From Lentisphaerae bacterium GWF2_57_35 (GTDB taxonomy: Bacteria; Verrucomicrobiota; Kiritimatiellia; CAIQIC01; GWF2-57-35): 64,000 bases of DNA. How positions within the stretch are numbered: position 1 is the stretch's first letter; every line of letters begins with the position of its first letter. This document shows positions 24,000 to 33,168 of this stretch, piece after piece. The position numbers and the translations under genes are program-made. Location: contig MHBK01000027.1 in the NCBI GenBank assembly GCA_001804865.1, forward strand, positions 124,001-188,000, written 5' to 3'. The notes beneath the pieces are model-generated. The model did not search any database. It had not been told where the DNA came from and was given only the letters and a program-made list of their open reading frames with translations.

Positions 24000-24689
24000 A
24001 TGCTGAAAGCCGTTATATTCGATTTCGATGGAGTCATTGTGGACAGCGAACCCCTGCATTATCGGGCTTTTCAGGAGCTGCTGAAACCGGAGGGACTTCA
24101 GTTCACTTGGGACGATTACATGACGTTTTTCGTTGGCTTCGACGATCGCGATGCGTTTCGCACGGTGTTCGCTCGCGCCAAGCAACCCTTGGACGACGAC
24201 AAGCTGAAACGATTGATCGAGGGCAAGACGGTGGTTTTTCAGCAATGGGTGGCGGAATCGGGCGTCACGGCGTATCCCGGCGTCGTAGAGCTTTTTCGCG
24301 CGCTGTCGGGCAAGTATCCGGTCGGACTGTGCAGCGGGGCTCTGCGCAGCGACGTGAATTCGGTGCTGGCCAAGTTGGGCATCGCGAAGGCCATCGACGT
24401 GTTTGTTACGGCGGACGATGTTCACGTCAGCAAGCCCGATCCCACCTGCTACCGGCTTTGCGTGCAGAAGTTGGCGGACCGCTATCCGACGCACGGCATC
24501 CAGGCTGGGGAGTGCGTGGCCATCGAGGATACGCCTTCCGGCATCGAGGCCGCCAAGGGTGCGGGTTTGAAGGTTTTGGCCGTATCGAACAGCCATCCGA
24601 TTCATAAGTTGAAGGACGCGGATCGCATCGTCACGTCGCTGGCGGACGTGCTGCCGACGGATTTGCATCGTTTGACGGCCGAGGGATAA
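24000..24689 (+). CDS. HAD-superfamily phosphatase/phosphomutase (beta-PGM-like)
   Basis: This 229-residue protein has HAD motif I FDFDGVIVDSEP (nucleophile Asp and acid Asp), motif II around LCSGALRSD, the motif III Lys in VSKPDP and motif IV AIEDTPSGIEAA. The cap domain between motif I and II is the small helical C1 type of beta-phosphoglucomutase and related sugar-phosphate phosphatases. The exact substrate cannot be read from sequence. The ATG at 24000 follows GAGG by six bases; the in-frame extension to 23931 is rejected because it reads through the TTTTCCAA palindromes. Confidence 0.88.
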   Translation: MLKAVIFDFDGVIVDSEPLHYRAFQELLKPEGLQFTWDDYMTFFVGFDDRDAFRTVFARAKQPLDDDKLKRLIEGKTVVFQQWVAESGVTAYPGVVELFRALSGKYPVGLCSGALRSDVNSVLAKLGIAKAIDVFVTADDVHVSKPDPTCYRLCVQKLADRYPTHGIQAGECVAIEDTPSGIEAAKGAGLKVLAVSNSHPIHKLKDADRIVTSLADVLPTDLHRLTAEG

Positions 24690-24733
24690 ACGGGAGGGGC
24701 CGCAGCCTCGCGGCCCGTTATCGATCCCTGCGC

Positions 24734-24866
24734 TCCAGATTCACCCCGCGCATAGGAATAAGAATCCACGTCCTTACGGACGCGGCTACGTAGCCGCCGG
24801 CGTAAGCCGGTGGTTTCTTTCCAGTGTCAGATGTTGAGGAGGGGCCGTGTCCAGATTCACCCCGCG
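24734..24866 (+). repeat. 17-bp direct repeat TCCAGATTCACCCCGCG flanking a palindromic repeat
   Basis: Copies at 24734-24750 and 24850-24866 are identical. Between them lies copy 3 of the dispersed palindrome. The gap 24690-24968 holds no gene. Confidence 0.8.
24756..24812 (-). repeat. Dispersed palindromic repeat, copy 3 (one arm slightly degraded)
   Basis: The flank GAATAAGAATCCACGTCCTTACG, then GGCTACGTAGCC and CGCCGGCGTAAGCCGGTGG, match copy 2 and its flank in inverted orientation. The left arm has a short substitution (GACGC for CCGGC). Confidence 0.85.
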
Positions 24867-24968
24867 AATGATTCCCTCCATTTGTAAGGTTGCATTCGCT
24901 CCTCGAATGTTCTAAAAAATGCCCCGCAGATAAGACAGTCGAACCCTAAGTCAGGAGAAAGAAAAACA

Positions 24969-25574
24969 ATGAAATGCTTGGCGACGATGCTGGTGGCAGG
25001 ATCTTGTTTCTTGGGCGCTTTTTCTTATGCGGAAGACGTGCCGGCGGCCGGCGAAAAAACGATCGCGCTGGTGGCCGTGGGAGATATCGACGCCGATACG
25101 ATGTCGGCCGTACGCCAATTTGCCGAAGAAAATGTATTCTTTCAGGTTCGTTTATTGCCGGCCCTGACGCCGACCGGCGGCTCTCTCGATCAGGAAGGGG
25201 TGGCGGCCGCCCAAGCCATGAATGCCAACGATGCGTTTGTCGTGGCCCTGGTGATGCCCAAAGACGAAATCAAAGCTCACGGCGTATACCTGCCCGAAGC
25301 CCGCGTGGCCGTGGTGAATGCCGCGGTGATGAAGCCGGAAGACGGAAATATGGAGTTGTACCGCCGCCGTCTTCAACGGCAGGCCGTTCGGAGCATCGGC
25401 ATGTTGATCGGTCTCGAACCGTGCCCCAACCCGCAGTGCTGCATGAGCTCCTACCAGAACGTCGATGAAATGGATCGCATCGGCATGAATTTTTGCCCGC
25501 CCTGCTGGGATCGCGAGGAAAAGATCGGCAAAGCCAAGGGCTTCAAGGCCATTGTGCTTGGCGGCGTGGAATAA
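24969..25574 (+). CDS. Secreted archaemetzincin-like protein lacking catalytic residues
   Basis: This 201-residue protein has a signal peptide (cleavage near SYAED) and the outline of an archaemetzincin: an N-terminal IALVAVGDIDADTM strand, the ARVAVVNAAVM strand before the active site, and the C-terminal Cys arrangement C152-x4-C157-x-M159-x16-C176-xx-C179. Where the family has HExxHxxGxxH, this protein has R141-S142-I-G-M145-L-I-G148-L-E-P151. All zinc-binding His and the catalytic Glu are lost while the second, structural zinc site is kept. It is therefore predicted to be a non-proteolytic, periplasmic binding protein. serS follows 33 bases later. Confidence 0.7.
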   Translation: MKCLATMLVAGSCFLGAFSYAEDVPAAGEKTIALVAVGDIDADTMSAVRQFAEENVFFQVRLLPALTPTGGSLDQEGVAAAQAMNANDAFVVALVMPKDEIKAHGVYLPEARVAVVNAAVMKPEDGNMELYRRRLQRQAVRSIGMLIGLEPCPNPQCCMSSYQNVDEMDRIGMNFCPPCWDREEKIGKAKGFKAIVLGGVE

Positions 25575-25607
25575 CGATGGCCGCAATGAGCGGCGAGGAA
25601 GAGAACT

Positions 25608-26873
25608 ATGCTGGATATTAAAATCATTCGTGAGCGCGAGCCGGATGTTCGCCGGGCCCTGCAACTGCGCCGTTCGAGCGCCGATCTCGACAGCGTGATC
25701 GCCTTGGACAAGGAACGCCGTGCCGCCCTGGCGGAGGTGGAGTCGCTGAAGAATCAGCGCAATGTGACCTCCAAGAAAGTCGGCGAGCTGAAGAAGGCCG
25801 GGCAGGACATCCAGGAAATCCAAAAAACCATGAGGGAAGTGGGCGATCGGATTGCGGAATACGACCAGAAGGTCCGCGAGCTGGAGGAGAAACTCAATCA
25901 GGCTTTGCTGCGCATTCCGAACATGCCGCATGCCAGCGTTCACGAAGGCAGCGATGCGGCCGATAACCTGGTCGTTCGCACCTGGGGCGAACCGAAATCG
26001 TTCTCTTTCGAGCCTCGGCCCCATTGGGAACTCGGCGAAAAGCATCGCCTGTTCGATTTCGAACGCGCCGTTAAAATGACCGGAGCGGGCTTTCCGTTGT
26101 ACACTGGGCGCGGGGCGTTGTTGGAACGGGCCCTCGTCCAATTCCTGCTCGACTTTCACACCCGTGAGCATGGCTACACCGAAGTTTCGCCGCCGTTTGT
26201 CGTGAATGCCGCGTCGATGACCGGCACCGGCCAACTGCCGAAAATGGCCGAGGACATGTACCATATTCCGCTCGACGGCCTTTATCTGATTCCGACGGCC
26301 GAGGTTCCGGTAACGAATATCTATCGGGATGAAATTATCCGCGAGCCGTTGCCGATCTATCTGACCGCCTATACGCCTTGCTTCCGCCGCGAAGCCGGCG
26401 CCGCCGGACGGGATACGCGCGGGCTAATCCGCGTGCACCAGTTCGACAAGGTGGAGATGGTCAAGTTCGTTGAGCCGGAAACCTCCTATGAGGAACTCGA
26501 GAAGCTCGTCAAGGACGCCGAAGAGGTCCTTCAGCGGCTGGGTTTGACGTACCGGGTGCTGCAACTTTGCAGCGGCGATATGAGTTTTTCCGCGGCCAAA
26601 TGCTATGACATCGAACTCTGGGCGCCTGCCCATAAAGGCTGGCTGGAGGTTTCCTCGTGCAGCAACTTCGAGGACTTCCAGGCCCGCCGCGCCAAGATTC
26701 AATACCGGAACAAGGACGGCAAAACCGCGTTTGTGCATACGTTGAACGGATCGGGCGTTGCCTTGGCCCGGTTGGTCGTGGCGATTCTGGAAAATGGACA
26801 GCAAGCCGACGGCTCGATCGAGCTGCCGGAAGCCCTGTGGCCGTATATGGGCGGGCTGAAGCGAATCGAGTAG
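25608..26873 (+). CDS. serS: Seryl-tRNA synthetase
   Basis: The 421-residue protein is a full-length bacterial SerRS. It has an N-terminal coiled-coil arm that grips the tRNA long variable arm (about residues 30-105) and a class II core with motif 2 [21 protein letters not shown] and motif 3 [17 protein letters not shown]. It charges tRNA-Ser and tRNA-Sec with serine in the cytoplasm. GAGG upstream of the ATG supports the start. The archaemetzincin-like gene precedes and a zinc-ribbon gene follows; the close spacing (33 and 38 bases) suggests one transcript. Confidence 0.97.
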   Translation: MLDIKIIREREPDVRRALQLRRSSADLDSVIALDKERRAALAEVESLKNQRNVTSKKVGELKKAGQDIQEIQKTMREVGDRIAEYDQKVRELEEKLNQALLRIPNMPHASVHEGSDAADNLVVRTWGEPKSFSFEPRPHWELGEKHRLFDFERAVKMTGAGFPLYTGRGALLERALVQFLLDFHTREHGYTEVSPPFVVNAASMTGTGQLPKMAEDMYHIPLDGLYLIPTAEVPVTNIYRDEIIREPLPIYLTAYTPCFRREAGAAGRDTRGLIRVHQFDKVEMVKFVEPETSYEELEKLVKDAEEVLQRLGLTYRVLQLCSGDMSFSAAKCYDIELWAPAHKGWLEVSSCSNFEDFQARRAKIQYRNKDGKTAFVHTLNGSGVALARLVVAILENGQQADGSIELPEALWPYMGGLKRIE

Positions 26874-26911
26874 AATATCCTTGCTTTGCAAGAGGGTGAA
26901 GGGAGAAGGCC

Positions 26912-27364
26912 ATGCCGATTTTCGAATATCAATGCGATAAATGCCGGAAGGCGGCCAGCTTTCTGGTCCGGAGCCTGTCGTCGCACAAGCCGCCGGTTTG
27001 CCCGAAATGCGGGCACGAGAAAATGACCAAACTGCTGTCGAAATTTGCCGCGGTGTCCGGCTCTAAAGCGGAATCGACCGGCGGCGATTCGGGCATGGGC
27101 TCCGGCCTTGAAAGCATGCCGGACATGTCCATGCTGGAAGGAATCGACGAAAACGATCCCCGTTCGATGGGGCGCGTCATGCGCCGCATGGCCGAAGAAA
27201 CCGGCGAACAAATGCCCCCCGAAATGGACGAGATGTGCCGCCGTCTCGAATCCGGCGAAGATCCCGAAAAGATCGAACAAGACATGGGCGACCTCATGGG
27301 CGAGGAACCTCCCGGCGGCGGCATGGGCCCCGGCGGCGGCAGCGATACGCTTTATGAAGGATGA
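26912..27364 (+). CDS. FmdB-type zinc-ribbon protein
   Basis: This 150-residue protein opens with MPIFEYQCDKCRK..F and PVCPKCGHEKM, the CxxC...CxxC zinc ribbon of the FmdB/CxxC_CxxC_SSSS family. The remainder is Met/Glu/Gly-rich, predicted mainly helical and disordered, ending in a Gly-rich GGGMGPGGGSD tail. The family is annotated as putative regulatory protein, but without proven function. It starts 38 bases after serS. Confidence 0.85.
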   Translation: MPIFEYQCDKCRKAASFLVRSLSSHKPPVCPKCGHEKMTKLLSKFAAVSGSKAESTGGDSGMGSGLESMPDMSMLEGIDENDPRSMGRVMRRMAEETGEQMPPEMDEMCRRLESGEDPEKIEQDMGDLMGEEPPGGGMGPGGGSDTLYEG

Positions 27365-27377
27365 TGTTTACGAATTA

Positions 27378-27459
27378 GCCCGCTAAACATGCGAAAGAAC
27401 GCAAAAAATGGAAGACTTGATTTGTTATTCTTTCGCGCATTTTCGCGTGTTTCGCGGGC
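27378..27459. repeat. Imperfect long inverted repeat between convergent genes
   Basis: The arm GCCCGCTAAACATGCGAAAG at 27378 pairs with the sequence ending CGTGTTTCGCGGGC at 27459, which carries a 10-base insertion (GCATTTTCGC). It lies between the FmdB gene and the convergent PEBP gene and could act as a bidirectional terminator. Confidence 0.6.
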
Positions 27460-27470
27460 AATTATTTCTT

Positions 27471-27929
27471 TTATCTTTCGAACGTCCCCATCAACGTCCC
27501 TTGCGCCAGAATATGGCCTTTCATGGCTCTCAGCAGGTCCTTCTTTTGCGCAGCCGACGTCAATTTTAGCCGGGTGTCCAGAGCGAAGACTTTGAAGTAG
27601 TAGCGGTGCTTTTTTCCATGGGGAGGGCAGGGGCCGGTGTAGCCTATTTCCTCGTAATCGTTCATTCCCTGAATTGCGCCGTCGGGCAGGGTAGGGATCG
27701 CAGGTATCCCGGGCTCCAGCCGATGCGTGTCGGGCGGCAAATTGAACAGTACCCAATGAACCCAATCGCCGGCCGGCGCGTCGGGATCGTCGCACAGCAC
27801 GGCGATGCTCCGCGTTCCTTCAGGAACCGCACTCCATTCCAGGGGTGGAGATATGCCTTGGTCGCAGGTGTAGTCGGGTGGGATGACCGCCCCCATCATG
27901 AACGCGCTCAGAACCGTAAGTTCCATCAT
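27471..27929 (-). CDS. PEBP-family (YbhB/YbcL-like) protein
   Basis: This 152-residue protein has the phosphatidylethanolamine-binding-protein motifs CDDPDAPAGDWVHWVLFNLP and GPCPPHGKKHRYYFKVFALD, which form the anion-binding pocket. Bacterial YbhB/YbcL proteins share the fold but their ligand is unknown. GGAGG five bases before the ATG at 27929 gives the start. There is no signal peptide, so it is cytoplasmic like YbhB. Confidence 0.92.
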   Translation of the reverse strand: MMELTVLSAFMMGAVIPPDYTCDQGISPPLEWSAVPEGTRSIAVLCDDPDAPAGDWVHWVLFNLPPDTHRLEPGIPAIPTLPDGAIQGMNDYEEIGYTGPCPPHGKKHRYYFKVFALDTRLKLTSAAQKKDLLRAMKGHILAQGTLMGTFER

Positions 27930-28030
27930 AACCGCCTCCCCATGATTTACGGAAATCAATGAACCCATTTTGCCAGGGCTTTGTTTCTGTAATATAGGAT
28001 AAAAAGGATGGATTTACAGGGGAGGGGGTT

Positions 28031-28747
28031 TTATGAGCCGGGTTCCAATCCTTTTTCTTTGGTGGAATTGTTCTTAGCGGCCTTATCCGAGACCTCTTGG
28101 GTATGTCGCACGATCCGGCCTTCAATCAGGTAGATCAGGTCTTCGGCAATATTGGTTGCGTGGTCGGCAATTCGTTCGAGATGACGGGCTATGTGCAAGA
28201 TCTGCAGCAGGGCCTCGAACAGGGCCGGGTTCTGCGTCACCACGGTCTTGACCTGCTGAAAGATATCGCGATTGATCGCATCGATCTCGCTGTCGGCCGC
28301 GCACACCTCATGCGCCGCCGCGTTGTTCAGGTTCACAAAGGCATCCAATACCTTCTTCAACATGGACTGGGCCTTGTCCGCCATCTCGCCAAGCTGGAAG
28401 GGAATGGCGATCGGCGGTTGACTGCAAAGAAACAGCCCGCGCTCCGCTATGTGCGCGGCCAGATCGCCGATTCGTTCAAGATCCTGGTTGATTTTGAGCA
28501 CGGCAATGATGTAGCGCAAATCGGCCGCCACGGGCTGATGCAACGCCAGGATCTTAAGGCAGTCGTCTTCCACGTCGACTTCCATGACATTGGTCTGAGT
28601 CTCGCGATCGATGACCTGCCGGGCCAGTTCTTCGTTCCGATCTTCGATGGCCCGGATGGCCGTTCGAACATCGTTCTCCACTTCGGCGCCCAACGCCAGA
28701 AGCTGGCGCTTCAACTTATCCACGTCTCTTTGAAAATGAACTCGCAT
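28031..28747 (-). CDS. phoU: Phosphate signalling protein PhoU
   Basis: This 238-residue protein has the two three-helix PhoU repeats, each with the metal-binding E(x)xxD pattern: LERIGDLAAHIAE in the first half and LERIADHATNIAEDL in the second. PhoU links the PstSCAB transporter to PhoR and keeps the regulon off when phosphate is plentiful. AAGGAG precedes the ATG. It is the last gene of the pst operon, 13 bases after pstB. Confidence 0.95.
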   Translation of the reverse strand: MRVHFQRDVDKLKRQLLALGAEVENDVRTAIRAIEDRNEELARQVIDRETQTNVMEVDVEDDCLKILALHQPVAADLRYIIAVLKINQDLERIGDLAAHIAERGLFLCSQPPIAIPFQLGEMADKAQSMLKKVLDAFVNLNNAAAHEVCAADSEIDAINRDIFQQVKTVVTQNPALFEALLQILHIARHLERIADHATNIAEDLIYLIEGRIVRHTQEVSDKAAKNNSTKEKGLEPGS

Positions 28748-28760
28748 GTCGATATTCTCC

Positions 28761-29573
28761 TTATCCGAATCGCCCGGTAATGTAGTCCTCGGTCTGCTTC
28801 TCCTTCGGCTTGGTGAAGATTTCCTTCGTCACGTCAAACTCGATCAAAATACCTTCGTACATGAACGCGGTGAAGTCCGAAACGCGGGCGGCTTGTTGCA
28901 TGTTGTGGGTGACGACAATGATCGTGTACTTGCCTCGCAACTCGTCGATGAGATCTTCGATGCGCAGCGTGGCTCTTGGATCGAGCGCCGAGGTGGGTTC
29001 GTCCATGAGGAGAATCTCGGGAGCAACGGCCAGCGCTCGCGCAATACAGAGTCGTTGTTGCTGGCCGCCGGAAAGACCCAGAGCGCTTTCGTTCAGCCGG
29101 TCCTTTACTTCGTCCCATAGCGCCGCGTCCACCAGGCTGCGCTCCACCACTTCTGTTAGCTCTCCCCGGCTCAATCGGTCATGCAGGCGTGGGCCATAGG
29201 CCACATTGTCGAATATGGATTTCGGAAATGGGTTCGGTTTTTGAAACACCATTCCGACGCGCCGTCGGAGGGTGACCACATCCACATCCGGATCGTACAA
29301 GTCCTGCCCGCCGAAGAGAAGCTGTCCTTCGGTGCGGCAGCCGAGCACCAGATCGTTCATTCGATTAATCGCTCGCAGGAGCGTGCTTTTGCCGCAACCG
29401 CTGGGGCCGATAATAGCGGTCACACATCCGCCGGGTATTTTCAGGCTGACCTCTTTGACGGCCTGGTTGCTTCGATAAAACACAGAGAAGTCCCTGGCCT
29501 CCACGTGACACGATGGCGCATTCGCCGATTTTTCATCGCCAGGGCGCTCTAAAGCGATCTTAAGATTTTGCAT
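28761..29573 (-). CDS. pstB: Phosphate ABC transporter ATP-binding protein PstB
   Basis: The 270-residue ATPase shows Walker [18 protein letters not shown], the signature [15 protein letters not shown], Walker [14 protein letters not shown] and the switch His in VVTHNM. It powers phosphate import through PstA and PstC at the inner membrane. I prefer the ATG at 29573, which has AAGGGGG five bases upstream, to the ATG at 29588 that directly follows the pstA stop. Confidence 0.96.
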   Translation of the reverse strand: MQNLKIALERPGDEKSANAPSCHVEARDFSVFYRSNQAVKEVSLKIPGGCVTAIIGPSGCGKSTLLRAINRMNDLVLGCRTEGQLLFGGQDLYDPDVDVVTLRRRVGMVFQKPNPFPKSIFDNVAYGPRLHDRLSRGELTEVVERSLVDAALWDEVKDRLNESALGLSGGQQQRLCIARALAVAPEILLMDEPTSALDPRATLRIEDLIDELRGKYTIIVVTHNMQQAARVSDFTAFMYEGILIEFDVTKEIFTKPKEKQTEDYITGRFG

Positions 29574-29588
29574 GTTTTCCCCCTTCAT

Positions 29589-30935
29589 CTAGGCTCTCAT
29601 CCGTTTTGCAATCCGCGCTCGCAGGATGATGGCGGCCAAGTTTAACAACAGCACCAGGCTGACCAGTACCAAAACCAAACCGTACTGCACGTGCCGCACT
29701 TCGTCGACGGCCTCATGTTCGGTCGCCAGATTGTAGATGTTCCACGAGAGCGCCGGCGTCGGCTGGCTTAGCGTCTGCCATAATGCGAGCGGCTTGCCCA
29801 CGCTGACGGCCGCCGTAAAAATGATGGGCGCCGTCTCGCCGGCCGCCCGTCCCATGCTGATCACAATCCCGGTCAGAATTCCCGGCAAGGCCGACGGCAG
29901 GATGACGTTCCAGATCGTATGCCAGCGTCCGGCGCCCAAACTCAGGGCCGCTTCCTTGTACGTCCGCGGCACGCTCCGAAGGGCCTCTTCCGAGGCGCGA
30001 ATTACGGTCGGCAGGATCATCAGCGCCAGCGTCATGGAACCCGCTAAAACGCTCTTGGAATTCGACACTTTCAAGGTGTTGATAAAAAACGCCAGGCCGA
30101 ACAGGCCAAAGACGATGCTGGGAACTCCGGCCAGCGTGCTTATGCACGTGCGGAGAAGATTGAGCAGCCGGCTTTCCCGTGCGTATTCGGTGAGATAAAT
30201 GGCGGCGATCAAACCCATCGGAATGGCCAGCAGCATGGCTCCCAGAGTCAGGTAAATGGTTCCTAACAGCTCTGGCCAGATGCCGCCGAAGAAATGCGAG
30301 TCGAACGATTCGTCCGTGAGGAACTGCCAATAAAGCGTTCGCCTTGGCAACAGCAGCTGGTCGAGATTCTTCTCCATATAGGAAAAGAGCTCCTGAATCG
30401 GGGTCCCGGCAAAATCGGCCGCGCGCGATTTCAGTAGGAGGACGCCGCTTTTCGTGGGATTCGAATAGTCCCATTCCTCCCGGTAGAGGACGCGAGCCAG
30501 CTTAATCTGCGCGCGATCCCAACGCGTCTGGCCATACTGATCGCGCATGAGCATCGGCCTGACGCTGCCGGGCGCGGGGCCCAGCAAATCTTGCAGAGCC
30601 TTCTTGAGTTCCTTGAGCGGTTTTTTGTACTTGGCGCGTTCTTTTGCATCGCCGTGGGCCAGTTGTTGATCGAAGACGGCAATCGTTCGATAAATCGGCT
30701 CGCGGGCCGCCTGTGCGGAACGAATCTCGGCCTCGACCTGCTTCCGATTGCCTCGATCGAATTTCTCCAGCATGAGCCGCCGATGCTCCACGGTCCCGGT
30801 AAAAAAGAGGGCCCCGGCGCCGCGGATGAAAATGGGCGTCAGGAGGATGAGCAGTGCGGCGGACATCAGTACAATGGCGAGCACGCCCGTTCCGGCAAAC
30901 GTCCGATCCAGAATTTTCCGGGTCTGTAGTCGCAT
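29589..30935 (-). CDS. pstA: Phosphate ABC transporter permease PstA
   Basis: The 448-residue protein is longer than the usual ~290-residue PstA. One N-terminal transmembrane helix (about residues 15-38) is followed by a ~170-residue extracytoplasmic insert rich in charged residues. The permease core (about 225-448) then has the coupling motif EEALRSVPRTYKEAALSLGAGRW and a second GxxAGETAPI segment. Long PstA forms like this are known in several phyla. GGGAGG seven bases before the ATG gives the start. It is three bases after pstC. Confidence 0.93.
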   Translation of the reverse strand: MRLQTRKILDRTFAGTGVLAIVLMSAALLILLTPIFIRGAGALFFTGTVEHRRLMLEKFDRGNRKQVEAEIRSAQAAREPIYRTIAVFDQQLAHGDAKERAKYKKPLKELKKALQDLLGPAPGSVRPMLMRDQYGQTRWDRAQIKLARVLYREEWDYSNPTKSGVLLLKSRAADFAGTPIQELFSYMEKNLDQLLLPRRTLYWQFLTDESFDSHFFGGIWPELLGTIYLTLGAMLLAIPMGLIAAIYLTEYARESRLLNLLRTCISTLAGVPSIVFGLFGLAFFINTLKVSNSKSVLAGSMTLALMILPTVIRASEEALRSVPRTYKEAALSLGAGRWHTIWNVILPSALPGILTGIVISMGRAAGETAPIIFTAAVSVGKPLALWQTLSQPTPALSWNIYNLATEHEAVDEVRHVQYGLVLVLVSLVLLLNLAAIILRARIAKRMRA

Positions 30936-30938
30936 GGG

Positions 30939-32105
30939 TTATCCTCCCGTTTTCTTGCGCGTGCGCCGAATGACCCATTCGCTGCTCAGATTGCAGAGCA
31001 AGGAAAATACGAGCAGGCAAAGCGCCATTAGAAACAGCACGTGATAACGGGCCGATCCCGTCACATGATCGGCTTCGCCCATGTCCCCGGCAATGGTCGC
31101 GGTGAGAGTGCGAACCGGCTCAAGGAAGTTGTACCAAGGGGACGGAATTTGCGCGGCGTTTCCGGACGCCATCCAGACGACCATGGTTTCTCCGATCGCG
31201 CGCATGACGCCCAGGATGACCGCCGCCAGAATGCCGCTGCCGGCGGCCGGCAGAACGGTCTTTACCAACGTTTCCGCCCGTGTGGCGCCCAGCGCATAGC
31301 TGCCTTCCCTCAATCCTCGTTCGACTGCTTGCAGCGCGTCCTCCGAGACGCTGACCACGGTCGGCAGCGCCATGATCCCCAGAATAATCGAGACGTTGAG
31401 CGCGTTGGCGCCGCTGGCGATCTGAAGTCCGCCCAGCGCCTTGCCGGCAAAAGCCAGGGCCGCAAACGCTCCAACGCCCAGCAGACCGACGATAAGCCAC
31501 CGCACGCGCGTTCGCGTGCGGTCCCGCAACCGGTCGGTTGCCAGGTCGGCCACAACGACGATCGCCAGCGCGGCCAGAGGCGCGCCGACGATCCAAACCG
31601 CCACGCCAAGAATCGGGCCGCCGCTTTCCTGGAGTAGAGGCGCCAGGACCACCAAGGCAAAGAATCCATAAGCCACCGAGGGAATGGCCGCCAGAATCTC
31701 GATGACAGGCTTGACCACCTGCCGCACCGAGAAAGGCAGGACGTCGCTCAGGCAAACCGCTGCCGCAACGCCCAGCGGCACGGCCACCAGAATCGCGCCC
31801 AGCGTTACGAGTCCGCTGCCGACGAACATCGCCAGCGCTCCGAACTCCGCATGGTCCGCCGAGGGATACCACCGTACGCTGGTGAAAAACTCTCTCACTC
31901 CCTCGAGACGAAAAAACGGCCATGCATCCCGCGCGATAAAGTAAAAGATGAACAGAACGGCCAGCGCAGAAAGCGATGTTACCGCCAGAAGGAATCCGTT
32001 TCCCACGGCCGCCGCAATTCGTTGCCGTCGCCGGGCGCTATGGCTCAAGAGCAGAGGGGGCATATCCCTTCGCATCTCGTTCATCGTTTTAACGTTCTCC
32101 GTCAT
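30939..32105 (-). CDS. pstC: Phosphate ABC transporter permease PstC
   Basis: This 388-residue protein has about six to eight transmembrane helices, the permease coupling segment EDALQAVERGLREGSYALGATR, and ending MRAIGETMVVWMASGNA, all typical of PstC. It forms the membrane channel with PstA. AAGGA before the ATG at 32105 selects this start over the one at 32135. It lies 86 bases after pstS, with a hairpin between them. Confidence 0.94.
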   Translation of the reverse strand: MTENVKTMNEMRRDMPPLLLSHSARRRQRIAAAVGNGFLLAVTSLSALAVLFIFYFIARDAWPFFRLEGVREFFTSVRWYPSADHAEFGALAMFVGSGLVTLGAILVAVPLGVAAAVCLSDVLPFSVRQVVKPVIEILAAIPSVAYGFFALVVLAPLLQESGGPILGVAVWIVGAPLAALAIVVVADLATDRLRDRTRTRVRWLIVGLLGVGAFAALAFAGKALGGLQIASGANALNVSIILGIMALPTVVSVSEDALQAVERGLREGSYALGATRAETLVKTVLPAAGSGILAAVILGVMRAIGETMVVWMASGNAAQIPSPWYNFLEPVRTLTATIAGDMGEADHVTGSARYHVLFLMALCLLVFSLLCNLSSEWVIRRTRKKTGG

Positions 32106-32135
32106 CCCATTCCTTTCGCGCGCACTGGAAGTCAA

Positions 32136-32169
32136 AGGCCGTCGAGGTTTTGAAGCCTGTCGACGGCCT
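32136..32169 (-). terminator. Hairpin between pstS and pstC (possible attenuator)
   Basis: AGGCCGTCGA and TCGACGGCCT form a perfect 10-bp stem with a 14-base loop, just after the pstS stop on the minus strand. It is followed by only a short TTGACT, so transcription may partly read through. This would allow more pstS than pstCAB product, a common arrangement. Confidence 0.5.
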
Positions 32170-32191
32170 GTTGAGCTCGTCGTTTGGTCGC

Positions 32192-33016
32192 TTAGTTCGA
32201 AGGCACAAAGCCTAAGTCTTCAACGATCTTCTTTCCTTCCGGAGCATCGGGCAAGTTGATGAAATCGTGAAGCGGCGAGCTCTGTTTCGGTCGGCCATTC
32301 GTGTACAGGTAGAGGGGTCGGGAGATGGGGTACTCCTTGCTCGCCACGGTTTCGGCCGAAGCCTCAACCCCGTTAACCGTCAGAGGCTTCACCTCTTCCG
32401 TGAAGGCCAACCCGACATATCCAATGGCAGCCGGGGTGCTCATCACGCGTTGGCGGATGGCGCCGTTGCTCCCCACATACTCGACTTTCTCGCCCATCTT
32501 GGCCTTGTTCATCACCATGGTCTCGAACGTTTCGTAGGTTCCGCTGTTGGTGTCCCGACTAATCGCTACCATGGGGCGATCGGGTCCTCCCAGTTCCTTC
32601 CAGTTCGTGATCTTGCCCGTGTAGATGTCGCGAATCTGTTCGATCGTCAGGTTGGCAAGCGGATTGCTCGGATGCACAACGACGGCGATTCCGTCCATGG
32701 CGGCAATATGCTCGATGGGCAGGACGCCCGCATCTTTCGCCGCTTTCATTTCCGAATTCTTCATGGGACGGGACATCGCCGCCACATCGCACGCGGCGTT
32801 GATCAAGCTTTTTGCCCCGTTGCCGCTCCCGGACTCGCTGACCGTGATGTTTACATCCGGGTGCTGGCCCATGTAGTACTCCGCAAACGCTTTTGCGATA
32901 GGTCCCACGGTGGTCGATCCGTCCACTACAATTTTATTGGCGTCCCCGGCCGTTGCCAGCCCCGCGGTCATCCCTATCGCGACGATCCCCAATACGATCT
33001 TGTTCCATGTGTTCAT
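32192..33016 (-). CDS. pstS: Periplasmic phosphate-binding protein PstS
   Basis: The 274-residue protein has a signal peptide (core IVLGIVAIGMTAGLA, cleavage near ATAGDA) and the phosphate-binding motifs VDGSTTVGPI, ESGSGNGAKSLI and SRDTNSGTYETFE. It captures phosphate in the periplasm for PstCAB. The compact size and motifs match the PstS type of non-enteric bacteria. A strong Pho box lies 47-86 bases upstream of the start. Confidence 0.95.
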   Translation of the reverse strand: MNTWNKIVLGIVAIGMTAGLATAGDANKIVVDGSTTVGPIAKAFAEYYMGQHPDVNITVSESGSGNGAKSLINAACDVAAMSRPMKNSEMKAAKDAGVLPIEHIAAMDGIAVVVHPSNPLANLTIEQIRDIYTGKITNWKELGGPDRPMVAISRDTNSGTYETFETMVMNKAKMGEKVEYVGSNGAIRQRVMSTPAAIGYVGLAFTEEVKPLTVNGVEASAETVASKEYPISRPLYLYTNGRPKQSSPLHDFINLPDAPEGKKIVEDLGFVPSN

Positions 33017-33062
33017 TGTATTCCTACCTTTCAGCTCTATTACTAACTATTTAATCATATGG

Positions 33063-33102
33063 CCGTTAGGCCATTGTCAGCGCCATGTTAGAATTGTGTT
33101 AA
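33063..33102 (-). promoter_or_regulatory. Pho box of pstS: four 7-mers at 11-bp period
   Basis: On the minus strand four direct heptamers, TTAACAC, CTAACAT, CTGACAA and CTAACGG, start at 33102, 33091, 33080 and 33069, each exactly 11 bases apart. This is the binding pattern of PhoB/PhoP (7-bp direct repeats with 4-bp spacers). AT-rich sequence with possible -10 elements follows (about 33035-33060). The predicted regulator PhoB is encoded at 36335-37027. Confidence 0.85.
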
Positions 33103-33168
33103 TCCGCCCGGGCGGCCATGGCCTCGCCGCCCACTCAACATTCACCTGCAAGAACCCCGAGCTTCACA

